From an uncultured Christensenella sp. (GTDB taxonomy: Bacteria; Bacillota; Clostridia; Christensenellales; UBA3700): a DNA stretch of 64,000 nt. The notes below the pieces were generated by a model. The model was not told where the DNA came from and did not search any database. It saw only the letters and a list, made by a program, of their open reading frames with translations. The stretch spans positions 28,136 through 92,135 of the forward strand of contig CAJUBA010000005.1 in NCBI GenBank assembly GCA_910584635.1, read 5' to 3'. Position numbers and translations under genes: made by a program. Positions 17,412 to 26,049 of the stretch are shown piece by piece; the first letter of the stretch is position 1; each line of letters begins with the position of its first letter.

Positions 17412-17876
17412 TTAAAATTGAGCGTTTACCGTTTTCGCCAATATCTTTTTATCTTTTACCGTCATAAAACAGTAGGTGCGCGAGTATGTAAGCGAACCGG
17501 GATTTATAATCTTGATATTTCCCATATCTTCAAAGTCGGGGCGGTGCAGATGACCGTAAAGACAGCAATCCGCGCCTACTTCCAAACCTCGAAGGTGAAG
17601 AGCGGCGGTCGTCGACTTCACTTTGTAATTGTGTCCGTGCGTAAGAAAAAATTTCACGCCTTCGATTTCTACCGTCTTTTCAAGTTCGCTCGTTTTGAAA
17701 TCGTTGTTGCCGTAAACGTAAACAAGTTTGTCGGGAAAGGCTTCTTTGAGTTTTTCAATATCTCTTAGTCCGTCGCCTAAGTGAAAAATATAATCGGCAA
17801 TATCCAAAGTTTCCCAAAATCTTTCTGAAGAGGGAAGTCTGTTGTGCGTGTCGGAAATTACTATGATATTTTTCAT
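17412..17876 (-). CDS. YfcE/MJ0936-type metallophosphodiesterase
   Basis: A 154-residue calcineurin-like phosphoesterase. Metal-binding motifs appear in order: SDTHNR (residues 8-13), HLGDG, YGNNDF, THGHNYK and YGHLHRP. Such enzymes hydrolyse phosphodiesters in the cytoplasm. The ATG at 17876 gives the standard family N-terminus MKNIIVISDTHN; an upstream in-frame TTG at 17912 is actually part of a TTGACA box. No Shine-Dalgarno is present; a -35/-10 pair ends seven bases before the ATG. Confidence 0.88.
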   Translation of the reverse strand: MKNIIVISDTHNRLPSSERFWETLDIADYIFHLGDGLRDIEKLKEAFPDKLVYVYGNNDFKTSELEKTVEIEGVKFFLTHGHNYKVKSTTAALHLRGLEVGADCCLYGHLHRPDFEDMGNIKIINPGSLTYSRTYCFMTVKDKKILAKTVNAQF

Positions 17877-17883
17877 ACTAACT

Positions 17884-17912
17884 AAACTACTACTTTTTAT
17901 ATAATATGTCAA
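17884..17912 (-). promoter_or_regulatory. Promoter abutting the yfcE-like start codon
   Basis: On the minus strand: TTGACA (17912-17907), 17 bases, TAGTTT (17889-17884), then AGTTAGT and the ATG. The -10 box is weak but spacing is ideal; transcription should start at the ATG. Confidence 0.5.
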
Positions 17913-17929
17913 ATACTTGAACGCTTAAA

Positions 17930-17958
17930 AGAAAAAGTCGCGAAAATATCGCGACTTT
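17930..17958 (-). terminator. Terminator after rdgB
   Basis: AAAGTCGCGA pairs with TCGCGACTTT around a five-base loop; on the minus strand it runs into TTTTTCT. Confidence 0.85.
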
Positions 17959-17977
17959 AAGTATCCTTTTTATCTAT

Positions 17978-18565
17978 TTACATTTTGGAAAGTAAGTCGG
18001 CAAGAGCGCGGCTTCGGTGAGAAATTTTGTTTTTCTCTTCCATTGTCGCTTCGCCGAAAGTCTTGCCGAGTTCGTCGCTTAGAAAAAGCGGGTCGTAGCC
18101 AAAGCCGTTGTCGCCTCTGTATTCGTCTATTATCTTGCCGTATGTCCTACCGCTTCCGCTGATATATTTTCCGTCAGGATAGCACAGTACGACTACGCTT
18201 TGAAAATACGCGGTTCTGTCCACCTGTCCGTCTTTTTCAAGCGCGTGAATTTTATTCAAGAGTTTTTCATTGTTCTTTTTGTCGTCGCAAGGCTCGCCCG
18301 CGTATCTTGCAGAGTAGATGTTGGGTTCTCCGTCGAGAGCGTTGACGCAAATGCCGCTGTCGTCGCCTATTGCAGGCAATCCCGTCATTTTTGCGATTTC
18401 GCTTGCTTTTATGTACGCGTTCTGTTCAAAAGTAATTCCGTTTTCTTCTATCTCTACTTGGATATTAAGATCTTTGAGAGTGAGTATATCGTCAAACTTT
18501 CCCTCCAACATGGTTTTTATTTCTACGAGTTTGTGCTTATTGTTGCTTGCAAGTACGGCTTTCAT
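17978..18565 (-). CDS. rdgB: Non-canonical purine NTP pyrophosphatase (RdgB/HAM1)
   Basis: A 195-residue house-cleaning enzyme that hydrolyses ITP, dITP and XTP to monophosphates. Family motifs are complete: ASNNKHKLVEIK at residues 5-16, IGDDSGICVNALDGEPNIYSARYAG in the middle, GFGYDPLF, and SHRSRAL near the C-terminus. Length is normal. It overlaps the stop of the membrane protein gene upstream by one base, so the two are co-transcribed. Confidence 0.96.
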   Translation of the reverse strand: MKAVLASNNKHKLVEIKTMLEGKFDDILTLKDLNIQVEIEENGITFEQNAYIKASEIAKMTGLPAIGDDSGICVNALDGEPNIYSARYAGEPCDDKKNNEKLLNKIHALEKDGQVDRTAYFQSVVVLCYPDGKYISGSGRTYGKIIDEYRGDNGFGYDPLFLSDELGKTFGEATMEEKNKISHRSRALADLLSKM

Positions 18566-19062
18566 TATTTGTTTTCCTTTTTGATACGCGGTTTGACGCT
18601 GACGAGTTCTATTACCGCTTCCTTGTTTTTTTCTTTAATCTTGGCGATTATTTCGTCAAAATATTTGTTGTTGCAGTTGATGTTTATCACTTCCAACGGA
18701 GCGATAGCCGAGTCCTTTGATTTAACCTTATAATACAAAAGAAGGAATTTGCCCGCTGCGTCCTGCTTTATATCTTTTATGTCTTCATAGCGTATTTTGG
18801 ATACTATAAATCCCAAAACGTAGGAAATATGATTCTCTTTAAGAGATATTCCGCACAAAAATACCGCCAAAGAAAGGACGACTATTACGATTCCCATTAT
18901 TACGGTGGCAAGTATATCTTGCGTATGGTAGTACGATACCAAATTTCCTACTCCGCATACTTTCAAAATATTGACAATCATACAAATAAACAATATAATA
19001 ATTGCAAGTATGGTAACGATATAAATCCAACGTTTTTGTTTGAAATTATAAAATTTTCTCAT
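18565..19062 (-). CDS. Two-helix membrane protein of unknown function
   Basis: About 165 residues: a basic start MRKFYNFKQKRW, transmembrane segments at about 14-36 and 50-72, then a soluble domain of about 90 residues containing KIRYEDIKDIKQDAAGKFLLLYYK, similar in feel to bacterial PH-like domains, though I cannot name a family. The ATG at 19062 is chosen over an ORF opening 13 codons earlier because a TATAAT box lies between them. The gene precedes rdgB, with stop and start overlapping. Confidence 0.65.
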   Translation of the reverse strand: MRKFYNFKQKRWIYIVTILAIIILFICMIVNILKVCGVGNLVSYYHTQDILATVIMGIVIVVLSLAVFLCGISLKENHISYVLGFIVSKIRYEDIKDIKQDAAGKFLLLYYKVKSKDSAIAPLEVININCNNKYFDEIIAKIKEKNKEAVIELVSVKPRIKKENK

Positions 19063-19069
19063 ACTTATT

Positions 19070-19098
19070 ATTATACACAAATCTATTGAAGTACACAA
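19070..19098 (-). promoter_or_regulatory. Promoter abutting the membrane protein start codon
   Basis: On the minus strand: TTGTGT (19098-19093), 17 bases, perfect TATAAT (19075-19070), then AATAAGT and the ATG at 19062. Transcription should begin at the start codon. Confidence 0.65.
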
Positions 19099-19115
19099 CA
19101 TAAAATAAGGAATTT

Positions 19116-20057
19116 ATGCAATTCGAAAAATTATGCGATAGGGATTTTAACCGTATAGCGCAGTTACAGGAAAAAACAAAATACGACGGCAGCGAGTATT
19201 CTATGCTTTATTTGAAAGGTTGGGACTTTTTCAATTATGAAAGCATGGAAATCTGCGATACCGAAGATATTATATTTTTACGGTTTCAACCGCACGACAG
19301 ATATAAGGAAGATATTCACGACGGCAAATATATCTATCTGCCTCCGCTTTGCGCCGTTGAAAACATCGCGAAAGCGTACGAAGAAATTGAAAGTCAATGC
19401 GCCGACGACGCGGAAGAAATGTATGTCATGTCGACGCCAAAAAATTACGTCGATATTTTAGGGGATAAGTATACGTATTTACACAACGAAGATTACGACG
19501 AATATCTCTATTTGCCGCAAGATTTAATTACGCTTGCCGGCAAAAAGTATCATTCGAAGCGAAATCATATTAAAAATTTCCAAAAAAGATTTATGTCGGA
19601 AGAAGAGACAAGTTGCGTATTCAGAAGTTACGAAAAAAGCGATAGGGAAAAGGTATTTGCGCTTATCAACGGATGGGAAGAGAGCAAAGAATTTGACGAA
19701 GAGGAGTTTGACGGTTTGGCGAACGACGAACTTAACGTTATTGCGCTCGCGCTTAAATTGGTAGAGAACAACTCCAACTATTTTGCCGATATCGTGGAAT
19801 ATAAAAACAAAATAATCGGATTTTCTTTGGGAGAAATAACGCCGTCCGGCATAGGTATTACCCATATCGAAAAGGGCGACGTCAACTACGACGGGATATA
19901 TCCCTATCTTTGCAACGCTTTTGCAAAAAAACATTTTGCAAACGTGAGATTTATCAACCGTCAGGAAGATATGGGACTCGAAGGACTGAGAAAGTCCAAG
20001 CGCTCTTATCATCCTATAGGATTTTGCGAGAAATACGCGGTAAAAAATCACGAATGA
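19116..20057 (+). CDS. DUF2156 / phosphatidylglycerol lysyltransferase C-terminal domain protein
   Basis: A 313-residue protein of the soluble clostridial DUF2156 type, built from two GNAT-like halves. Diagnostic stretches are LAGKKYHSKRNHIKNFQKRF near residue 145 and the C-terminal VRFINRQEDMGLEGLRKSKRSYHP. Relatives with a membrane domain transfer aminoacyl groups to lipids; this one has no membrane segment, and its acceptor is unknown. It starts with AAGGA upstream and is divergent from the rdgB operon. Confidence 0.85.
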   Translation: MQFEKLCDRDFNRIAQLQEKTKYDGSEYSMLYLKGWDFFNYESMEICDTEDIIFLRFQPHDRYKEDIHDGKYIYLPPLCAVENIAKAYEEIESQCADDAEEMYVMSTPKNYVDILGDKYTYLHNEDYDEYLYLPQDLITLAGKKYHSKRNHIKNFQKRFMSEEETSCVFRSYEKSDREKVFALINGWEESKEFDEEEFDGLANDELNVIALALKLVENNSNYFADIVEYKNKIIGFSLGEITPSGIGITHIEKGDVNYDGIYPYLCNAFAKKHFANVRFINRQEDMGLEGLRKSKRSYHPIGFCEKYAVKNHE

Positions 20058-20159
20058 AATCAATTTTAGCGTATTAGTTGCAATATAATCGCGGTTATTA
20101 TATAATTAAGAAAGAATATATTTTAACGTAAATCAAATGGCGCGCGACGGAGCGAGAAT

Positions 20160-20717
20160 ATGAGTAAGGGAAAGCGGAAACGCATTATTATATTCGGATA
20201 CAGTATAACTACGCTGGTGATAATATACGCAATTTTTCTTGCTGTGTACGGAGTATTGTTATGGGGGTGGATAAAAACATGCGACCAAGTGCACGGCGAA
20301 TATAAAGCTATTGAAAGTGGAGTAATAGTAGATGCGGAATTAAATGATATTTACTCAACTGTTGATAGAAGCAGTAATGGTATGAAAGTGCGATATGACG
20401 TAATATATGAATATATAGATGGAGATATAAGATATCATGGTATAGCGGTTTATGAAGTAAACGAATATTATGAGGCAGAAAAATATTTGGGTAAAAAAAT
20501 AAAAATATATATTGACGGAAAGGGACACTCTATTCCGGTCGGTAGACCTCCTAAGATTATGACGATAACGCTTTTGACGGTGTTTGTAGTCGTGCTGTTT
20601 GTCCCCGCGTTTTTCTGGCCGTTTATAGGCGACTGGATATCAAAGTGGAAAGAGAAAAGAAAAATAAGAAAAGAAGAAGATAAAGATTTATTTTTTACAA
20701 GGAGAAAATATGATTGA
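20160..20717 (+). CDS. DUF3592-like membrane protein
   Basis: A 185-residue protein with a transmembrane segment at about residues 10-35, a beta-rich extracytoplasmic part (residues 45-130, with RYDVIYEYIDGDIRYHG and KYLGKKIKIYID), a second transmembrane segment at about 137-160, and a highly charged cytoplasmic tail. This is the layout of DUF3592 proteins; the assignment rests on layout more than on motifs. Its stop codon overlaps the aconitase start (ATGATTGA), so the two are translationally coupled, which is an odd pairing. Confidence 0.6.
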   Translation: MSKGKRKRIIIFGYSITTLVIIYAIFLAVYGVLLWGWIKTCDQVHGEYKAIESGVIVDAELNDIYSTVDRSSNGMKVRYDVIYEYIDGDIRYHGIAVYEVNEYYEAEKYLGKKIKIYIDGKGHSIPVGRPPKIMTITLLTVFVVVLFVPAFFWPFIGDWISKWKEKRKIRKEEDKDLFFTRRKYD

Positions 20718-22965
20718 ATTAAGACAGGGAAAGTATTTGTTGGACGGCAAGTTTGTTGATTTGGACGAACTAAAAGCCAAAGGCGTTGAAGCGAAAACTT
20801 TGGAAGAAGCGTATAAAGGAACGATGGCGTATTCCATATTGAAAGCGCACAATACTTTGCCCGTTACGGAAAAGGGACAACCGCTCAAAATTAAATTTGA
20901 CGCTATGGCGTCGCACGATATTACTTACGTAGGAATAATCCAGACCGCAAAAGCGAGCGGACTTGAAAAATTCCCTATACCGTACGTTTTGACCAACTGC
21001 CACAATTCGCTTTGCGCGGTAGGCGGTACGATAAACGAAGACGACCACGTTTTCGGTTATTCGGCGGCTAAGAAATACGGCGGAATATTCGTGCCTCCTC
21101 ATCAGGCGGTTATACATACTTATATGAGAGAATGTATGTCGGGATGCGGAAAGATGATACTCGGCTCGGACTCCCATACGAGATACGGCGCGTTGGGAAC
21201 CATGGCGGTAGGCGAAGGGGGACCGGAACTCGTAAAACAACTTCTTTGCCGTACTTACGACATTAAGTATCCTGACGTTATCGCTATCAATCTTACGGGC
21301 AAACCCAGAAAGGGCGTGGGACCGCAGGACGTCGCGCTCGCTATTATCGGCGCGGTATTCAAATGCGGTTTCGTAAAGAACAAAGTAATGGAATTCGTAG
21401 GCGAAGGAGTCAAAACTCTTCCTATCGAATACAGAATAGGCATCGACGTAATGACGACGGAAACGACGTGTCTATCTTCTATATGGACGACAGACGACGA
21501 AGAGGTCAAGTCGTATTACGCAGTAAGAGGAAGAATGGACGACTACAAGGCTATCGCGCCCGATAAGTTGGCTTACTATGACGGAGTAGTAGACGTAAAT
21601 CTTAGCGAAATCACTCCGCAGATAGCGCTTCCTTTCCACCCGTCCAACGTATATAATTTGCAAGACGTAATAGACAACCCGGGCGATATTTTATCGACTG
21701 TCGAAAAAGAATGCAACAGATTGCTCGGCAACGATAAAATCAACTTTAAGTTGACGGATAAGATAGTCGGCGGTAAAGTTAAGGTAGAACAGGGAATAAT
21801 CGCGGGTTGCGCCGGCGGTACTTATGACAATATTTACGAAGCGAGCAAAATACTCGAAGACAAAGCGGTAGGCGACGGTAAGTTTACGCTCAGCGTATAT
21901 CCTTCGTCCACTCCCGTGTATTACGACCTTTTGAAGAAAGGCGCGATAGCAAACTTGGTAAGAAGCGGAGCGAACGTAAAGAGCGCGTTCTGCGGACCGT
22001 GTTTCGGCGCGGGAGACGTTCCCGCAAACAACGCGCTGTCCATAAGACATACTACGAGAAACTTCGAATCGAGAGAGGGAAGCAAACCGGCAAACAATCA
22101 GATAGCGTCGGTAGCGCTTATGGACGCAAGATCTATTGCGGCGACGGCGGCGAACGGCGGAGTGTTGACCAGCGCGCTCGATATGGATTACGACAATTCA
22201 ATACCCGCGTTTGCGTACGATAAAACGATATACGAAAAGAGAGTATACAACGGCGCGGGCAAACCCGATCCAAACGCTCAACTCGAATACGGTCCGAATA
22301 TCTGCGACTGGCCGCAAGTAATAGCGCTTACTGACAATATAGTAGTCAAGTTGGCGGCGGTCATTAACGATCCCGTAACCACTACGGACGAACTTATACC
22401 GTCGGGCGAAACGTCGAGTTACCGTTCCAATCCTATGAAACTCGCCGAGTTCGCGCTTTCGAGGAAAGTTCCCGAATACGTGGGAAGAGCCAAGAGGATT
22501 TATAACGGCGAACTTGAAAGAAGATCGAACGGACTAACCGGAGAATACGCGCAAGCAGTAAAGAAAGCGGGCGTTGAACTCAAAGGAAGCGTATCAATTG
22601 GAAGCGGCGTGTACGCTGTAAAACCGGGCGACGGAAGCGCGAGAGAACAAGCGGCAAGTTGTCAAAGAGTTTTGGGCGGCGTGTGCAATATCGCAAAAGA
22701 ATACGCGACAAAGAGATACCGTTCCAATCTTATTAACTGGGGAATGTTGCCTTTCCTTTCCGACGAAGAATATAAGAACGACGATATTGTAATAGTATAC
22801 GGCGTCAAGGACGTAATAGACAACGGCGGCAATCAATTCAACGCGAAAATCGTAAGAGGCGAAGAGGTTATCGATACCGTATTGAGAGTAGACGCGCTTA
22901 CGGACGACGAGAGAGAGATTATATCCAAAGGCTGTCTTATAAATTACTATAAGGCAAACAACTAA
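20710..22965 (+). CDS. Aconitase-family hydratase
   Basis: A 751-residue [4Fe-4S] dehydratase of the aconitase superfamily, in the subfamily often named simply hydratase in Clostridia. Three cysteines fit the cluster: Cys367 in AGCAGGTYDN and Cys428 and Cys431 in CGPCFGAGD. GSDSHTRYGALGTMAVGEGG matches the superfamily's Ser/His region, and the swivel domain is present at the C-terminus. It probably interconverts citrate and isocitrate, but a related hydroxyacid is possible. It is followed after one base by the formyl-THF cyclo-ligase gene. Confidence 0.9.
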   Translation: MIELRQGKYLLDGKFVDLDELKAKGVEAKTLEEAYKGTMAYSILKAHNTLPVTEKGQPLKIKFDAMASHDITYVGIIQTAKASGLEKFPIPYVLTNCHNSLCAVGGTINEDDHVFGYSAAKKYGGIFVPPHQAVIHTYMRECMSGCGKMILGSDSHTRYGALGTMAVGEGGPELVKQLLCRTYDIKYPDVIAINLTGKPRKGVGPQDVALAIIGAVFKCGFVKNKVMEFVGEGVKTLPIEYRIGIDVMTTETTCLSSIWTTDDEEVKSYYAVRGRMDDYKAIAPDKLAYYDGVVDVNLSEITPQIALPFHPSNVYNLQDVIDNPGDILSTVEKECNRLLGNDKINFKLTDKIVGGKVKVEQGIIAGCAGGTYDNIYEASKILEDKAVGDGKFTLSVYPSSTPVYYDLLKKGAIANLVRSGANVKSAFCGPCFGAGDVPANNALSIRHTTRNFESREGSKPANNQIASVALMDARSIAATAANGGVLTSALDMDYDNSIPAFAYDKTIYEKRVYNGAGKPDPNAQLEYGPNICDWPQVIALTDNIVVKLAAVINDPVTTTDELIPSGETSSYRSNPMKLAEFALSRKVPEYVGRAKRIYNGELERRSNGLTGEYAQAVKKAGVELKGSVSIGSGVYAVKPGDGSAREQAASCQRVLGGVCNIAKEYATKRYRSNLINWGMLPFLSDEEYKNDDIVIVYGVKDVIDNGGNQFNAKIVRGEEVIDTVLRVDALTDDEREIISKGCLINYYKANN

Positions 22966-22966
22966 T

Positions 22967-23518
22967 ATGATTGACAAATCGCAAGCGAGAAAGATAATTT
23001 CGGAGAAAATAAACGCTTTGAGCGAAGATGAAAAATCCAAGCAGAGCGCAAAAGTCTTTGATTTGATAAAGACTTTGGATTTGCCGGACGGCAGTATTTG
23101 TATTTATAATTCTTTAGCGCGCGAAGTCGATACCAAAGCCATAATAAATTATTTTATCGGCAAGAGAAAAGTCTATTTGCCGGTAGTCGACGGCGAGGAA
23201 ATGTCGCTTGTCGAAGTGAATGCGGACAGCGAATACGCGGTAGCAAAATGGGGTATACTCGAACCGATAGGCAAAAGACTTGCTCCCGAAGAAGTTATGC
23301 CGGCAGTTACCGTTACTCCGCTTTTGGGCGCGGATAAAAATCTCAACAGATTGGGTAAAGGTAAGGGGTACTACGATAGGTATTTTGCAAAAGTCAAAAC
23401 GCTTAGAATAGGTCTTGCGTTTGACGAGCAGATAGTCGACGAAATTCCTTGCGAAGAAACGGATAAGGCGTTGGACATACTTGTAAGCGCAAATGGGATA
23501 AAGTTCAAAGACAGATAA
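22967..23518 (+). CDS. 5-formyltetrahydrofolate cyclo-ligase
   Basis: A 183-residue cytoplasmic enzyme that uses ATP to turn 5-formyl-THF into 5,10-methenyl-THF. The ATP-binding signature LNRLGKGKGYYDRYF is intact near residues 127-141, and YNSLAREVDTKAI and LPVVDGEEMSLVE fit the N-terminal half. Length is normal. It lies in a tight run with the hydratase before it and the rsmD-coaD fusion thirteen bases after it. Confidence 0.93.
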   Translation: MIDKSQARKIISEKINALSEDEKSKQSAKVFDLIKTLDLPDGSICIYNSLAREVDTKAIINYFIGKRKVYLPVVDGEEMSLVEVNADSEYAVAKWGILEPIGKRLAPEEVMPAVTVTPLLGADKNLNRLGKGKGYYDRYFAKVKTLRIGLAFDEQIVDEIPCEETDKALDILVSANGIKFKDR

Positions 23519-23531
23519 CGGGACTACGCAG

Positions 23532-24527
23532 ATGAGAGTAATAAGCGGAAAATACAGAGGCAAACGTCTTAATTCGCCGATAGGCAACGATATTAGACCG
23601 ACAGGCGACAAGGTCAAAGAAAGTATCTTTAATGCGATACAGTTTGATATAGCGGGAAGCAGGTTTCTCGATTTGTTTGCAGGCAGCGGTTCGATAGGTA
23701 TCGAAGCGATGAGCAGAGGCGCGGAGTTTACGTTGTTTTCCGACAGTTCCAAAGCGTCGATAGAACTTTTGAACACCAACCTCAAGGGAATATCCGACGA
23801 CCGCAAAATCGTCAATCGCGATTACAGAGACGCTTTGTACTGCGCCGACGGGAAATGGGATTTTATATTCGTAGATCCTCCTTACAAGAGCGACTATATA
23901 GGTGTAATCTGCGAGATAGTAAAAGAGAGGGATATGCTTGCCGACGGCGGATATATAATATACGAACACGGCGGAAACGCTTACGGTTTGCCTGAGGGTA
24001 TGCGTATCGCAAAACGCAAGAAGTTCGGTATCGTTACCGTAGATTTTATAGGTAAATCAAGAGGAAAGACTGCGCTTGCCGGCAGTTACGACCCTATAAC
24101 GCTAGGACATCTCGAGGTGCTTGACAAAGCGCTTGAGGAATACGACGAAGCGGTAATACTGATAGCGCGCAATCCCGATAAAGAGTATTTGTTTACCTTG
24201 GAAGAGAGAGCGGAGTTTGCAAGATTGGCTGTCGAGGATTATCTCAACGTCAAAGTCGATATTTGCGAGGGATTCGTATACGAGTATTGCAAAAAAAATT
24301 CGATAGATACCGTTTACAGAGGTTATAGAAACGAAAAGGATTTGGCTTATGAAAAAGATATGGCCGAGTTCAATGAAAAACACGGTTTGAGAACCGTAAT
24401 AGTCAAAGGCGAAAAAGAGGTGTCGTCCACTCTTATTAGAGAGGAATTGACAGCGGGAAAAAATATAAAAAACTATGCGCCGGCGCAATGCGTAAGGGCT
24501 ATACAAAAAGCCTTTAAGGAGAAATAA
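23532..24527 (+). CDS. rsmD-coaD: RsmD-CoaD fusion: 16S rRNA G966 methyltransferase + phosphopantetheine adenylyltransferase
   Basis: One uninterrupted 331-residue frame encodes two enzymes that are normally separate neighbours. Residues 1 to about 178 are RsmD, which methylates G966 of 16S rRNA: RVISGKYRGKRL, the SAM site DLFAGSGSIGIEAMSRGA and the catalytic DPPY (Asp115). Residues about 180-331 are CoaD, which makes dephospho-CoA: GSYDPITLGH (the T/HxGH motif), ARNPDKEYLF, RGYRNEKDLAYE and VSSTLIRE. No ATG, GTG or TTG in frame lies at the CoaD border, so separate translation of a full CoaD is unlikely. Each half has family length. Confidence 0.93.
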   Translation: MRVISGKYRGKRLNSPIGNDIRPTGDKVKESIFNAIQFDIAGSRFLDLFAGSGSIGIEAMSRGAEFTLFSDSSKASIELLNTNLKGISDDRKIVNRDYRDALYCADGKWDFIFVDPPYKSDYIGVICEIVKERDMLADGGYIIYEHGGNAYGLPEGMRIAKRKKFGIVTVDFIGKSRGKTALAGSYDPITLGHLEVLDKALEEYDEAVILIARNPDKEYLFTLEERAEFARLAVEDYLNVKVDICEGFVYEYCKKNSIDTVYRGYRNEKDLAYEKDMAEFNEKHGLRTVIVKGEKEVSSTLIREELTAGKNIKNYAPAQCVRAIQKAFKEK

Positions 24528-24529
24528 TT

Positions 24530-25048
24530 ATGGATTTTATGACTACGGAAAGACTTCTGGACAAACTGGAAGAAATACTAAACAGCGGCAAAAAGCAAAT
24601 GTTTTCCAATATGCGACTTGTAGACGCCAACAGTTGTCTGGCGATAGTACAGCAAATAAGAAGTCAGTTGCCCACGGAACTTTCGGAAGCGATAGTTATT
24701 CTTCGCGATTGCGATAAACTCAAAGAGAACGCCGAACACGAAGCCAACGAGATTATCAATGACGCTCATGAAAGAGCGCAAATGCTCGTATCGGAAAGCG
24801 AGATTACCAAAGAGGGCGAAAGAAAGGCGGCCGAATACGTCAACAATGCCGGACAGTTTGCAGACAATCTTGTCGAGCAGAGTTATATTCAGGTCAACAA
24901 TATGTATATAGAGGTTGAAAACGTAATGCGTCAAATGCTCGATACCGTAATGGCGAGCAGAGAGAGTTTGTTTGTGCCTGAGGGAGAGGAGCAGGACGTA
25001 GGTCAGCAAGATCCCGTCAATAGAACAAACGAACCAAGACGAGGCTGA
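24530..25048 (+). CDS. Coiled-coil ATPase-like protein downstream of coaD
   Basis: A 172-residue, highly charged helical protein without membrane segments. Residues about 60-140 read as a coiled coil (KENAEHEANEIINDAHERAQMLVSESEITKEGERKAAEYVNNA), resembling V/F-type ATPase stalk or DivIVA-like proteins. Genes of this type commonly follow coaD in Clostridia, but the function is unknown. The start comes two bases after the fusion gene's stop with AAGGAG upstream. Its last 32 bases overlap the convergent ylbJ gene. Confidence 0.75.
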   Translation: MDFMTTERLLDKLEEILNSGKKQMFSNMRLVDANSCLAIVQQIRSQLPTELSEAIVILRDCDKLKENAEHEANEIINDAHERAQMLVSESEITKEGERKAAEYVNNAGQFADNLVEQSYIQVNNMYIEVENVMRQMLDTVMASRESLFVPEGEEQDVGQQDPVNRTNEPRRG

Positions 25049-26006
25049 TTAAAAAAGTTATTATAGCCTGAGTAAGTTTTGTCAAAAAATAAAACGGCGT
25101 CTTTATCTTGCAGTTTTTCAAAAAGGTGAGAGATTGAAAGGTAATCGAAAGTCCGCCGAAAGACAGTAGTCCTGCCACAAACGGCAGGATTATTTTCATA
25201 TCCGCGCCTATTTGCGAAAAGGCTTGACAACCTCTCGTAATCTCGATAAAAGATATTACCGTAGCGGAAGCGACGTCCGCGGGAATTTTGAATAAAGATA
25301 AAGGTTTTTCAAGTATGTACGCCAAAGCGTCCACGAGTTTTATATCTATCGCTATATCTATTATCATACTGAAAATCGCGATGTATCCGCCTACTATCAA
25401 GACTGAAAGAATTGACGAAGTTATGGAATTGCCGAGAAGTTTTTCATCCGTAGCGACGGCAGGCGCGGAAGAAATTCCCATCACGGTTTTGCGCCCTCTG
25501 TAAAGCAGTCCGTTGACAAGCGCGCCGAGCGCGTGGCATAAAAACAGCACGTAACCCGCTTTCGGAGAGGAGAACATAAGCGTGCCTACCGTGCCTACTA
25601 CGAATAAAGGTCCCGACGTGGAAGTAAACGAGGATACTTTTTTGCAGTTTTCCACGGAGAAAGTCCCGTTTTCGTAAAAATCGCTTATCAGTTTGGCGCC
25701 TATGGGATAACCCGAAATAAGGCTCATTACAAGAATATATCCGCTTTCGCCTGGCGCGTTGTAAAGTCTTGAAATAGGTCGTCCGAGCGCTTTGCCCAAA
25801 GAGTTTGCCATGCCCAGTCCCGTAAGAAGTTTTGTAAAGAAAAAGAAGGGAAAAAGCGCGGGCGCGACGTTTTTTATAAATAGCAACATTCCGCTGAAAA
25901 TACTTTCTATGTATCTTTGCGGATTTATTACCAAACACAGTATAAAAAAACAAATAATCAGAGATAAAGGCAACGCCTTGCGCGCGTTTTTGGTCAATGT
26001 CGGCAT
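25017..26006 (-). CDS. ylbJ: Sporulation integral membrane protein YlbJ
   Basis: A 329-residue membrane protein with about eight hydrophobic segments and two Gate/nucleoside-recognition-like halves. The stretch APALFPFFFFTKLLTGLG and the GYPIGAKLISDFYENG motif are typical of YlbJ, which in Bacillus is needed for spore formation and heat resistance. Its location near coaD and tmcAL (ylbM) mirrors the ylb region of Bacillus. The 3' end overlaps the convergent coiled-coil gene by 32 bases. Confidence 0.88.
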   Translation of the reverse strand: MPTLTKNARKALPLSLIICFFILCLVINPQRYIESIFSGMLLFIKNVAPALFPFFFFTKLLTGLGMANSLGKALGRPISRLYNAPGESGYILVMSLISGYPIGAKLISDFYENGTFSVENCKKVSSFTSTSGPLFVVGTVGTLMFSSPKAGYVLFLCHALGALVNGLLYRGRKTVMGISSAPAVATDEKLLGNSITSSILSVLIVGGYIAIFSMIIDIAIDIKLVDALAYILEKPLSLFKIPADVASATVISFIEITRGCQAFSQIGADMKIILPFVAGLLSFGGLSITFQSLTFLKNCKIKTPFYFLTKLTQAIITFLISLVLVRLFY

Positions 26007-26049
26007 ACCAAAATATATGTTGGAAATTTTGTTTTTATGATTTGCTTGA

